From Chryseobacterium gleum (lineage in GTDB: Bacteria; Bacteroidota; Bacteroidia; Flavobacteriales_D; Crocinitomicaceae), in assembly GCA_945877005.1 (NCBI GenBank), contig CAMCQL010000052.1, positions 1-10,189 on the forward strand: 10,189 nt of DNA, read 5' to 3'. Both the position numbers and the translations under genes were made by a program. The notes beneath the pieces are model-generated. The model searched no databases and had not been told where the DNA came from. It saw only the letters and a program-made list of their open reading frames with translations. This document shows positions 1 through 6,026 of this stretch, in pieces (the stretch's first letter is position 1; each line of letters opens with the position of its first letter).

Positions 1-147
1 AATCAACGAAGAAAAATGATTCGAAATTCGATAAAACCATTTTTAGATGGAAAACCATTCCAAAGTGAATTTTTAGAAATTCGACCTGAACGACTTTCTG
101 TAGAAAATTTCATCACGTTAACAACTCAGGTTGAAGCATTACATTAA
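1..147 (+). CDS. rsmA: RsmA (KsgA) 16S rRNA adenine dimethyltransferase, C-terminal fragment
   Basis: This is the last 48 codons and TAA stop of a gene that enters from the left edge. The fragment begins N-Q-R-R-K-M-I-R-N-S, which matches the conserved NQRRK(T/M)xRNSL segment at the start of the C-terminal helical domain of RsmA/KsgA. It ends with R-P-E-R-L-S-V-E-N-F, the typical 'RPExLSVExF' tail of the Bacteroidota enzymes. The family dimethylates A1518 and A1519 in helix 45 of 16S rRNA, using S-adenosylmethionine, late in 30S assembly. The Rossmann catalytic domain lies outside the window, so integrity upstream cannot be judged. A strong hairpin at 232-270 probably ends its transcript. In the flavobacterial genomes I remember, mgtE often follows rsmA directly. 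Here mgtE lies 8.5 kb away on the opposite strand. Confidence 0.85.
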   Translation, partial: NQRRKMIRNSIKPFLDGKPFQSEFLEIRPERLSVENFITLTTQVEALH

Positions 148-231
148 TTCCGGAAAATTTACATTCAAAATAAAAGAAGGATATTAAAATGTTTATTCAA
201 CAATGAGTTAGGGTTTTTGCAACGGTCTTAG

Positions 232-270
232 AAAGGGTTACCACATTAAAAAAAGATGGTAACCCTTTTT
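232..270 (+). terminator. Rho-independent terminator downstream of rsmA
   Basis: A perfect 12-bp stem pairs AAAGGGTTACCA (232-243) with TGGTAACCCTTT (257-268) around a 13-nt A-rich loop. A run of five T follows on the plus strand (266-270, the first three bases being part of the stem). It sits between convergent genes and is oriented to stop transcription from rsmA. Read from the other strand the U-run is only three bases, so it may act weakly on the minus-strand operon. The T-run overlaps the TAA stop of the DUF2141 gene (269-271). The stretch 148-231 before it has no gene that I can support. Confidence 0.8.
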
Positions 271-712
271 ATTTGATCAAAAAATTAATCTTCAAATCTT
301 TATTGAGATGAAAAGCAGCTTTTTGGAAACTTGGTGCACTCATTAACTCTCTCGCATCATTAGAAAAACCATACAATTCTGTAGGAGCACCAAAAATATT
401 TTTATCCATTTTCCCGTTATTATTGTCATCTAAATAAGCAGCAATCGCATATTTATCCATCGGTAATCCTTCAAAAACAACAGGTGTAGTTCCAGAATGA
501 GGGTGAACCGATTGATGGCGAAAAGAAGTTTTGGAAGACGGAAAATGATCTTGAACTCGATACAACGCCACAATTAATTTTCCTTTTGATTTTGTAGTTC
601 CATGTATTGAAATCGAAAGCCGATGTTCCTGTGCGTTTAAAGAAGAATAAACACAAATAAATGTAAAAAATAGATTCAGAAAATACTTAGAAACAAAGAT
701 AGATTTAAGCAT
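269..712 (-). CDS. DUF2141-family exported protein
   Basis: The product has 147 residues. Residues 1-27 form a signal peptide: Lys/Ser-rich start, hydrophobic core around 11-22, likely cleavage after S-L-N-A before Q28, typical of Bacteroidota type I signals. The mature part fits the DUF2141 family: an early beta strand with G-K-L-I-V-A-L-Y (44-51), then Y-A-I-A-A-Y-L-D-D-N-N-N-G-K-M-D (88-103), then F-G-A-P-T-E-L-Y-G-F-S-N (107-118). The D-x-N-x-N-G-x-x-D stretch at 95-103 resembles a calcium-binding loop, but that is inference. The family is periplasmic or secreted, has a predicted beta-sandwich-like fold, and has no assigned function that I know of. The gene is the last of the minus-strand purN group. 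Its ATG lies 2 bp past the stop of the 73-residue membrane-protein gene, so translation is probably coupled. Length is normal for the family. Confidence 0.8.
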   Translation of the reverse strand: MLKSIFVSKYFLNLFFTFICVYSSLNAQEHRLSISIHGTTKSKGKLIVALYRVQDHFPSSKTSFRHQSVHPHSGTTPVVFEGLPMDKYAIAAYLDDNNNGKMDKNIFGAPTELYGFSNDARELMSAPSFQKAAFHLNKDLKINFLIK

Positions 713-714
713 TA

Positions 715-936
715 TTATTTAGTTGAATTAGTAGTATCAATAGAGATGTTTTTGATCTCATTTACAGGAATAGAACGTTCAGAGATATGAACAATTTTTA
801 ACGATAGAAAATAAACAATCACGATTAAAACAACCACATAAATTACTAACTTTAATATGTAAGATTTACTAAATTTAGGCAAACTAAATTGTTGTAAATC
901 TATTTTTGGACGTTCAACTTCTTCTATGTCAGACAT
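715..936 (-). CDS. Small single-span membrane protein, unknown function
   Basis: The product has 73 residues. Residues 1-26 are polar and start acidic (M-S-D-I-E-E-V-E). A hydrophobic helix follows at about 30-46 (V-I-Y-V-V-V-L-I-V-I-V-Y-F-L), and then a polar tail of about 25 residues rich in Ser, Thr and Asn. Lysines at 21, 24 and 29 just before the helix suggest a cytoplasmic N-terminus. I do not recognise a family. The gene is probably real because it is tightly packed: its ATG overlaps the purN stop within the 8-base string ATGTCTGA, and its own stop lies 2 bp before the DUF2141 start. It is therefore likely translated by coupling from purN. It could be an inner-membrane accessory to the exported DUF2141 protein, but nothing in the sequence proves this. 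Confidence 0.6.
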   Translation of the reverse strand: MSDIEEVERPKIDLQQFSLPKFSKSYILKLVIYVVVLIVIVYFLSLKIVHISERSIPVNEIKNISIDTTNSTK

Positions 937-1510
937 CTAAACTCTTAATTGTTTCAGCACAGACGATCGGAAAATATGTATGTTCTAGATGTTGTACTTT
1001 GTTTTTAATTGTTTCTGGCGTGTCAGTTGCATCAATGGAAACATAAAATTGAGCAATTTTTGCACCTTCATCAAAATCCTCATTCACAAAATGAATCGTG
1101 ATTCCAGTCTCCTTAACCCCTGCTTCAAAAACTGCTTGATGAACTCGATTTCCATACATTCCTTTGCCTCCAAAATCGGGTAATATGGATGGATGAATAT
1201 TGATGATTCGATTGGAAAAAGCACGAACTAAATTATCAGGAATTTTCCTTAAAAAACCAGCAAGAATTATGCAGTCAATTGACTCACCAATACAAAGATC
1301 TGTTAAAAAAAATTCGTTTGCTACAGCTTCATTCGAAACTACAATTGCTCGTTGTCCTCTTTGTTCACATTCCGTTAAAACGTATGCCCCTGAATTATTG
1401 CATAAAACAAAAGAAATTGAAATTTGATGCAATTTTTCAAAATAATCATAAAGGCAAACAAAATTGGAGCCTGTACCAGAAGAAAAAATAGCAATAGAAA
1501 AATTACGCAC
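929..1510 (-). CDS. purN: Phosphoribosylglycinamide formyltransferase (GART), probable GTG start
   Basis: PurN transfers the formyl group of 10-formyl-tetrahydrofolate to GAR, giving FGAR, in cytoplasmic de novo purine synthesis. Numbered from the GTG at 1510 the protein has 193 residues, the usual size. The first strand and phosphate-binding loop read I-A-I-F-S-S-G-T-G-S-N (6-16). The catalytic segment N-I-H-P-S-I-L-P (104-111) supplies Asn104 and His106. The second motif H-F-V-N-E-D-F-D-E-G supplies the catalytic Asp147. These correspond to E. coli Asn106, His108 and Asp144. The frame stays open for another 36 codons to a TTG at 1618, but those codons encode a very hydrophobic, Phe-rich stretch that precedes the normal PurN beginning, so I chose GTG. 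There is no ATG option. The gene leads a minus-strand operon and overlaps the next gene by 8 bp. Confidence 0.9.
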   Translation of the reverse strand: MRNFSIAIFSSGTGSNFVCLYDYFEKLHQISISFVLCNNSGAYVLTECEQRGQRAIVVSNEAVANEFFLTDLCIGESIDCIILAGFLRKIPDNLVRAFSNRIINIHPSILPDFGGKGMYGNRVHQAVFEAGVKETGITIHFVNEDFDEGAKIAQFYVSIDATDTPETIKNKVQHLEHTYFPIVCAETIKSLDV

Positions 1511-1644
1511 AAAGACAAAAATAAAAAGAAAACGAGCGAAGCACCAATAAAAAAGAATAAAATTAAAAATTGGACTTAAAAATAAACCTAAATAAAGGCG
1601 TAAAAAACTATTTAACAAAGGACTAATTCAACAAAATCTTTAAC

Positions 1645-1652
1645 CAAACATA
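1645..1652 (-). promoter_or_regulatory. Possible purN promoter -7 box (TATGTTTG)
   Basis: On the minus strand TATGTTTG matches the Bacteroidota -7 consensus TAnnTTTG exactly. No good TTTG lies at the expected -33 distance. It would give a leader of about 130 nt to the GTG start at 1510, or only about 20 nt to the TTG at 1618. A second exact match, TATTTTTG (plus-strand bases 1516-1523), has an ATTG 21 nt upstream and would make the GTG transcript nearly leaderless. The strand is so T-rich that either match may be chance. Confidence 0.3.
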
Positions 1653-1668
1653 AAATTGTTCACAATTT
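1653..1668. promoter_or_regulatory. Perfect 7+2+7 dyad, candidate operator between purN and acpP
   Basis: AAATTGT-TC-ACAATTT is a perfect inverted repeat with 7-bp arms and a 2-bp centre. It abuts the TATGTTTG box for purN and lies 13 bp upstream of the acpP -33 element. That geometry suits one dimeric helix-turn-helix regulator acting on both divergent promoters. The arms are AT-rich, which raises the chance of random occurrence. The spacing is too tight for an intrinsic terminator and there is no T-run. The regulator is not identified. Confidence 0.4.
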
Positions 1669-1681
1669 AATGGATAAAAAT

Positions 1682-1712
1682 TTTGATTTTACAAGGAGAA
1701 CTTATTACTTTG
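1682..1712 (+). promoter_or_regulatory. Promoter of the acpP-fabF-rnc operon (Bacteroidota type)
   Basis: TTTG at 1682-1685 fits the -33 element. After a 19-nt spacer, TTACTTTG at 1705-1712 fits the -7 consensus TAnnTTTG at five of six fixed positions. Transcription would start near 1718, giving a leader of about 25 nt that ends in A-rich sequence just before the acpP ATG at 1744, as is usual in this phylum. Confidence 0.6.
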
Positions 1713-1743
1713 TGAGCTGAATTAATCACTAAAAAAAGAAAAA

Positions 1744-1980
1744 ATGTCTGATATTCAATCAAAAGTAGTATCCATTATCGTAGATAAATTGGGTGTAGAA
1801 GAAAGCGAAGTAACATTAACTGCAAGCTTTACAAATGATTTAGGAGCTGATTCATTAGATACAGTTGAGTTAATTATGGAATTCGAAAAAGAATTCAATA
1901 TTGCAATTCCAGATGATCAAGCAGAAAACATTCAAACTGTTGGTGATGCTGTAAATTACATTACAACGAACGCTAACTAA
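1744..1980 (+). CDS. acpP: Acyl carrier protein
   Basis: AcpP carries fatty-acyl intermediates as thioesters on a 4'-phosphopantetheine arm and is the central cytoplasmic shuttle of type II fatty-acid synthesis. The 78-residue acidic protein has the invariant attachment motif G-A-D-S-L-D-T-V-E (34-42), with Ser37 as the modified residue. Helix II (V-E-L-I-M-E-F-E) and the helix III region (I-P-D-D-Q-A-E-N-I-Q-T-V-G-D-A-V) follow as in the family. The ATG is preceded by an A-rich run, not a Shine-Dalgarno site. fabF starts 30 bp downstream, so the two are cotranscribed, and the substrate carrier sits next to its condensing enzyme. The gene diverges from purN across a 233-bp region that holds its promoter and a dyad. 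Confidence 0.97.
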   Translation: MSDIQSKVVSIIVDKLGVEESEVTLTASFTNDLGADSLDTVELIMEFEKEFNIAIPDDQAENIQTVGDAVNYITTNAN

Positions 1981-2010
1981 GAAATTAAATAATAAACAAA
2001 GACTTTCTTT

Positions 2011-3264
2011 ATGGAATTAAAAAGAGTTGTTGTCACTGGATTAGGTGCTTTAACACCCATAGGTAACACTGTTACGGAATATTGGGAAAATTTAATTGCT
2101 GGAAAAAGTGGAGCAGCACTCATTAAACAATTCGATGCGTCTTTGTTTAAAACTCAATTTGCGTGTGAAGTGAAAAACTTCAATGTTGAAGATTTCATTG
2201 ATCGTAAAGAAGCACGTAAAATGGATCAATTTGCTCAGTATGCCATGGTTTCTGCAAGTGAAGCCGTGGCAGACTCAGGTCTTCTAGAAATGGAACCGAA
2301 TCTTGACAGAATAGGTGTAGTTTGGGGATCTGGTATTGGAGGGTTGAAAACTTTCCAAGATGAAGCACAAAATTTCTTTGGTGGTGATGGAACACCTAAA
2401 TTCAATCCATTCTTTATTCCTAAAATGATTTCTGACATTGCAGCTGGTTTAATTTCAATTAAATACGGTTTCAGAGGGCCAAATTACGTAACTGTTTCAG
2501 CGTGTGCTTCTGCTAGCAATGCAATTATAGATGCATACAATCTTATTCGATTGGGTAAAGCTGATGCGATCATTACTGGAGGTTCTGAAGCTGGTGTAAA
2601 TCAAATGGGAATGGGCGGATTCAATGGTTTGAAAGCGCTTTCTACGCGAAACGATTCACCAGAAACTGCCTCACGTCCTTTTGATGTTGATCGAGATGGA
2701 TTTGTGTTAGGTGAAGGTGCTGGTGCACTTATTTTAGAAGAATACGAACACGCAATCAAACGAGGAGCAAAAATTTATGCAGAAGTTGCAGGTGGAGGTC
2801 TCTCTGCAGATGCTTACCACATGACTGCACCTCATCCAGAAGGGATTGGCGCAAGAAATGTAATGATTTCAGCTTTGGACGATGCAAATATGCAACCAAC
2901 TGATGTAGATTATATCAATGTTCACGGAACTTCTACTCCATTGGGTGACATTGCGGAAACAAAAGCAATCACGCATGTATTTGGAGAGCATGCCTATAAC
3001 TTGAACATCAGTTCTACAAAATCAATGACAGGTCACCTTCTAGGTGCTGCTGGTGCAATTGAAGCAATCGCTTGTATATTAGCGGTTAAAAATGATATTG
3101 TTCCACCAACAATTAACCATTTTACAGATGATCCTGAAATTGACAACCGATTAAACTTTACGTTTAGCAAAGCGCAAAAAAGAACAGTTAATGTAGCACT
3201 TTCAAACACTTTTGGATTCGGCGGACACAATACCTCTGTTATAGTTAAGAAATTCAAAGGCTAA
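2011..3264 (+). CDS. fabF: 3-oxoacyl-[acyl-carrier-protein] synthase II
   Basis: FabF condenses malonyl-ACP with acyl-ACP and releases CO2, extending fatty acids and, in the model enzyme, the C16:1 to C18:1 step that controls membrane fluidity. The 417-residue length is standard. The thiolase-fold active site is complete. The nucleophile is Cys165 in T-V-S-A-C-A-S-A. His305 lies in V-H-G-T-S-T-P-L-G-D. Lys337 and His342 lie in S-S-T-K-S-M-T-G-H-L-L-G-A-A-G. The glycine-rich N-T-F-G-F-G-G-H-N segment (399-407) closes the C-terminal half. The pattern fits KAS II rather than the Cys-His-Asn FabH type. It follows acpP by 30 bp, and the rnc start lies 3 bp after its stop, so all three are probably on one transcript. 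Confidence 0.96.
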   Translation: MELKRVVVTGLGALTPIGNTVTEYWENLIAGKSGAALIKQFDASLFKTQFACEVKNFNVEDFIDRKEARKMDQFAQYAMVSASEAVADSGLLEMEPNLDRIGVVWGSGIGGLKTFQDEAQNFFGGDGTPKFNPFFIPKMISDIAAGLISIKYGFRGPNYVTVSACASASNAIIDAYNLIRLGKADAIITGGSEAGVNQMGMGGFNGLKALSTRNDSPETASRPFDVDRDGFVLGEGAGALILEEYEHAIKRGAKIYAEVAGGGLSADAYHMTAPHPEGIGARNVMISALDDANMQPTDVDYINVHGTSTPLGDIAETKAITHVFGEHAYNLNISSTKSMTGHLLGAAGAIEAIACILAVKNDIVPPTINHFTDDPEIDNRLNFTFSKAQKRTVNVALSNTFGFGGHNTSVIVKKFKG

Positions 3265-3267
3265 TAG

Positions 3268-3990
3268 TTGTTTTATAAGCTATTCAATAAATCTCTCCCG
3301 AAATCATCGGAAGATTTAAAGTTAACACGATTTATCATTGATCGATTTGGATACCGTCCAGTAAAAATGTATTTGTTTCACGAAGCGCTTTCGCATCGTT
3401 CAGTAAAACATAAACACGACCACTACCGATCGAACGAACGACTTGAATTTTTAGGTGATTCTATTTTAGGTGCCGTAGTAGCAGATTGGCTTTTTGAAAA
3501 ATATCCAACAGAAGACGAAGGGTACTTAACACGAATTAAATCAAAAATTGTAAGCAGAAAGATCCTTTCAGAAATAGCACAAAAACTTCAGCTTAAAGAT
3601 GTTATTCAATATAAAATAACTACTCCAACTAATTTCGCTACCATTGAAGGAAATTGTTTAGAAGCACTAATTGGCGCCATCTATTTAGACAGTGGTTACG
3701 AAGCAGCTAAGAAATGCATCATCCATTCAGTGTATAGAAACTTTACAAACATCAATCAACTTTTAGAGGAAGATACCGATTACAAATCACGGGTGTTAAT
3801 ATATTGTCAAAAAAACAAATTAACCATCAACTTCGTCATTGAAAAAGAATCAGAAAAGAACAATGCTCCATTCTACGATATTGTCGTACAAATTGGAAAT
3901 GAATTCTTTGGTAAAGGAAATGGAACTTCCAAAAAAAATGCTGAACAAGAAGCTTCCAAAATGACGCTCGAACAACTCGGAGAAATCTAA
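3268..3990 (+). CDS. rnc: Ribonuclease III, TTG start
   Basis: RNase III cleaves double-stranded RNA, matures rRNA precursors and regulates some mRNAs, acting as a cytoplasmic dimer. The 240-residue product has the nuclease domain at about 15-155. The signature N-E-R-L-E-F-L-G-D-S (56-65) provides Glu57, Glu60 and Asp64, with Glu84 in D-E-G-Y-L-T-R. Glu132 lies in L-E-A-L-I-G, but the position matching E. coli Asp114 is Asn129. A C-terminal dsRNA-binding domain (about 170-237) ends with G-N-G-T-S-K-K-N-A-E-Q-E-A-S. The fabF stop TAA is followed directly by an in-frame TAG and then this TTG, so translation cannot begin earlier in this frame. The next ATG (codon 34) would cut into the nuclease domain. 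AAAGG at 3256-3260, 7 nt upstream, may help initiation. It is translated right after fabF. Confidence 0.95.
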   Translation: MFYKLFNKSLPKSSEDLKLTRFIIDRFGYRPVKMYLFHEALSHRSVKHKHDHYRSNERLEFLGDSILGAVVADWLFEKYPTEDEGYLTRIKSKIVSRKILSEIAQKLQLKDVIQYKITTPTNFATIEGNCLEALIGAIYLDSGYEAAKKCIIHSVYRNFTNINQLLEEDTDYKSRVLIYCQKNKLTINFVIEKESEKNNAPFYDIVVQIGNEFFGKGNGTSKKNAEQEASKMTLEQLGEI

Positions 3991-4041
3991 AAAATCGTAT
4001 GCAGTTCTTAAAATTTATTGTAACTTAGAAAACAATAAATT

Positions 4042-4473
4042 ATGACAAAAATCAAAAAACATATCATTGAAGTTGAAACCGATTATGAATATGAAATGAT
4101 TGGTATTTGTTCTCATCACAGTGATTATAGAATTGTATGGGAAATCAACGATAAATTAGAATTGCAATTCTTTAAAAACCCAGATTTATTTAAAGTTTGG
4201 AATTCAAAAGGCGTGGTCCAATCCGAACATCCTTATTACATTTTTAAAGACATTGAAAATAATATCACCTTTTATTTAATCTCCAACAAACAAAATAACG
4301 AGTACCTAATTCAGGAAAAAAAACAAATTGATTTTTTTATTTTTTTGATGAACAATCAAGTTTATCCGATATCTCAACTTATCAATAAATTAAAAGATTT
4401 AACTACCATTATTGCAGCATATCCATTTGAACCTTCTGAATTTAACTCAATAAAAAATTTCAATTTTGAATAA
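4042..4473 (+). CDS. IPExxxVDY-family protein with degenerate signature
   Basis: The product has 143 residues, no signal peptide and no membrane segment, so it is predicted to be cytoplasmic. I assign it to the Bacteroidota IPExxxVDY family by three points. It lies between rnc and pyk, as the family usually does. It has D-Y-R-I-V-W-E-I-N-D-K-L (28-39), like the D-Y-R-L-A-Y-L-L-N segment of flavobacterial members. It also has Y-L-I-Q-E-K-K-Q-I-D-F-F-I (88-100) at the place of the name-giving motif, which here reads I-Q-E-x-x-x-I-D-F. The family function is unknown to me. It starts 51 bp after rnc, enough room for a weak promoter, and pyk begins about 113 bp after its stop. The assignment rests on remembered family sequences, not on a search. 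Confidence 0.65.
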   Translation: MTKIKKHIIEVETDYEYEMIGICSHHSDYRIVWEINDKLELQFFKNPDLFKVWNSKGVVQSEHPYYIFKDIENNITFYLISNKQNNEYLIQEKKQIDFFIFLMNNQVYPISQLINKLKDLTTIIAAYPFEPSEFNSIKNFNFE

Positions 4474-4538
4474 TTATTACTAACCGTTTAATTTCCATGT
4501 AGATAAATAGCAAAATAGATTTTTAAATACACTACATT

Positions 4539-4546
4539 CAATTTTG
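4539..4546 (+). promoter_or_regulatory. Possible pyk -7 promoter box (CAATTTTG)
   Basis: CAATTTTG matches TAnnTTTG at five of six fixed positions and ends 40 nt before the preferred pyk ATG at 4587, a spacing similar to those at acpP and mgtE. No TTTG or TTG is seen at the -33 distance. If used, it would place the alternative upstream ATG (4548) at or before the transcription start, which favours 4587. Confidence 0.3.
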
Positions 4547-4586
4547 CATGGATACTGAATACAAAAAACCATATAAAAACAAAAAC

Positions 4587-6005
4587 ATGAAAAAAACAAA
4601 AATTGTTGCTACTATTGGACCTGCTTCATCGGATAAAAATATATTAAGACAAATGTTTTTAGAAGGGTTAGATGTCTGTCGTCTAAACTTTTCCCATGGT
4701 GCCTACGAGCAACATGTAGATGCAATCAAAATTATTCGAGAGCTTAATAAAGAGTTAAAACTTAACGTTGCAATACTTGTCGATTTACAAGGTCCAAAAA
4801 TAAGAATTGACGAAGTTGAAAATAACGCAATTACACTTATTAAAGACGAGGAAATAAAAATTACAACTACAAAAATTGTTGGAACAGCTCAACATATTTC
4901 AATCAACTATAAAGAACTACCAAAAGATGTTCTGCCTGGTGAACGAATTTTACTGGACGATGGAAAAATGTGTATTGAAATCATTGAAACAAATGGAGTA
5001 GATACTATCAAAGGGAAAATTATTTATGGAGGAATTCTTTCGTCAAAAAAAGGCGTTAACTTACCAAATACTAAAATTTCGTTGCCATCGTTGACAGAAA
5101 AAGACAAAAATGATTTAGAATTTGCATTGAGTCAAAATGTGGATTGGATAGGTCTTTCATTTGTTCGTAATGCGAGAGACATTATAGAACTCAAACACAT
5201 TATTGCCAATAAGCAAGGAAAAGCAAAAGTTATCGCTAAAATTGAAAAACCGGAGGCATTAACAGACATCGATGAAATCATTGCTGAAAGTGATGCATTG
5301 ATGGTAGCTCGTGGAGATTTAGGTGTTGAGATCCCCTATCAAAATGTTCCATTGATTCAAAAAATGCTCATAAAAAAATGTGTTCAAAATGCCAAACCAA
5401 TCATTGTTGCTACGCAAATGATGGAAAGCATGATTGTAAATGCTTCTCCTACTAGAGCCGAAGTGAACGATGTAGCGAATGCAGTTTTGGATGGTGCAGA
5501 TGCAGTAATGCTGTCTGGAGAAACATCTGTAGGGAAATTCCCAATAGAAACAATCAAAACAATGTCGAATATCATCAAAGAAATGGAGACATTCGAGGGG
5601 ATATACTACAAAGAAGTTTTTCCGGAAAAAAATACCGGAAGATTTATCTCTGACTCCATCTGTTTTAACGCCTGCCGATTAGAGCAACGTGTGGAAGCGA
5701 ATGCTATAATAACGATGACCTTCTCAGGATATACGGCCTATAAAATTGCATCCCAACGACCGAAAGCAGCAATTTATGTTTTTACAAGCAATGAGCAAAT
5801 CTTGACGCAGCTGAACTTAATCTGGGGAGTTAAAGCTTTCTACTACGATAAACACATTAGTACTGACCACACCATTGCAGACATCAAGTATATCCTAAAA
5901 AAGGAAAAAATGCTGAAAAATGGAGATTTAGTAATTAACATTGCAACAATACCATTGGAAGAAGATGGTAAAACAAATATGTTAAAATTGAGTTATGTAG
6001 AATAA
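4587..6005 (+). CDS. pyk: Pyruvate kinase, predicted K+-independent type
   Basis: Pyruvate kinase converts phosphoenolpyruvate and ADP to pyruvate and ATP in the last step of glycolysis. From ATG 4587 the protein has 472 residues and opens with M-K-K-T-K-I-V-A-T-I-G-P, the normal family beginning. An upstream in-frame ATG at 4548 would add 13 polar residues. The active-site signature V-I-A-K-I-E-K (215-221) carries the catalytic Lys218 and metal ligand Glu220. Asp244 follows in A-R-G-D-L-G-V-E-I-P, and Thr276 in A-T-Q-M-M-E. The barrel is interrupted by the B domain (about 70-165). The C-domain begins near 345. The segment D-L-Q-G-P-K-I-R-I (66-74) has Leu, Gln, Lys and Ile at the positions that mark K+-independent enzymes in the family. 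The peptidase gene begins 21 bp downstream and may share the transcript. Confidence 0.95.
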   Translation: MKKTKIVATIGPASSDKNILRQMFLEGLDVCRLNFSHGAYEQHVDAIKIIRELNKELKLNVAILVDLQGPKIRIDEVENNAITLIKDEEIKITTTKIVGTAQHISINYKELPKDVLPGERILLDDGKMCIEIIETNGVDTIKGKIIYGGILSSKKGVNLPNTKISLPSLTEKDKNDLEFALSQNVDWIGLSFVRNARDIIELKHIIANKQGKAKVIAKIEKPEALTDIDEIIAESDALMVARGDLGVEIPYQNVPLIQKMLIKKCVQNAKPIIVATQMMESMIVNASPTRAEVNDVANAVLDGADAVMLSGETSVGKFPIETIKTMSNIIKEMETFEGIYYKEVFPEKNTGRFISDSICFNACRLEQRVEANAIITMTFSGYTAYKIASQRPKAAIYVFTSNEQILTQLNLIWGVKAFYYDKHISTDHTIADIKYILKKEKMLKNGDLVINIATIPLEEDGKTNMLKLSYVE

Positions 6006-6026
6006 TAACTCATAATCACGCAATAG

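Noticed and set aside
189..206. Five-codon frame (M-F-I-Q-Q) before the hairpin at 232-270, with AGAAGG upstream, resembling an attenuator leader peptide
   Set aside because: It is far too short, has no run of regulatory codons, and no plus-strand gene lies after the hairpin, so there is nothing to attenuate.
989..1491. Plus-strand open frames opposite purN
   Set aside because: They overlap the conserved purN catalytic region in antisense and show no recognisable domain.
715..1755. AcpP and the 73-residue protein both begin M-S-D-I, suggesting a duplicated start region
   Set aside because: Only about 10 bases agree and the rest of the proteins is unrelated, so this is best read as coincidence.
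4021..4028. TAACTTAG as a -7 box for the IPExxxVDY gene
   Set aside because: It has one mismatch to TAnnTTTG, no -33 partner, and lies only 13 bp from the ATG. This is too weak to list in such AT-rich DNA.
4548..4586. Upstream in-frame ATG for pyk adding 13 residues
   Set aside because: The added residues are polar and lie before the normal family start, and a -7-like box ends 1 bp before this ATG. It remains possible, so it is mentioned in the pyk entry.
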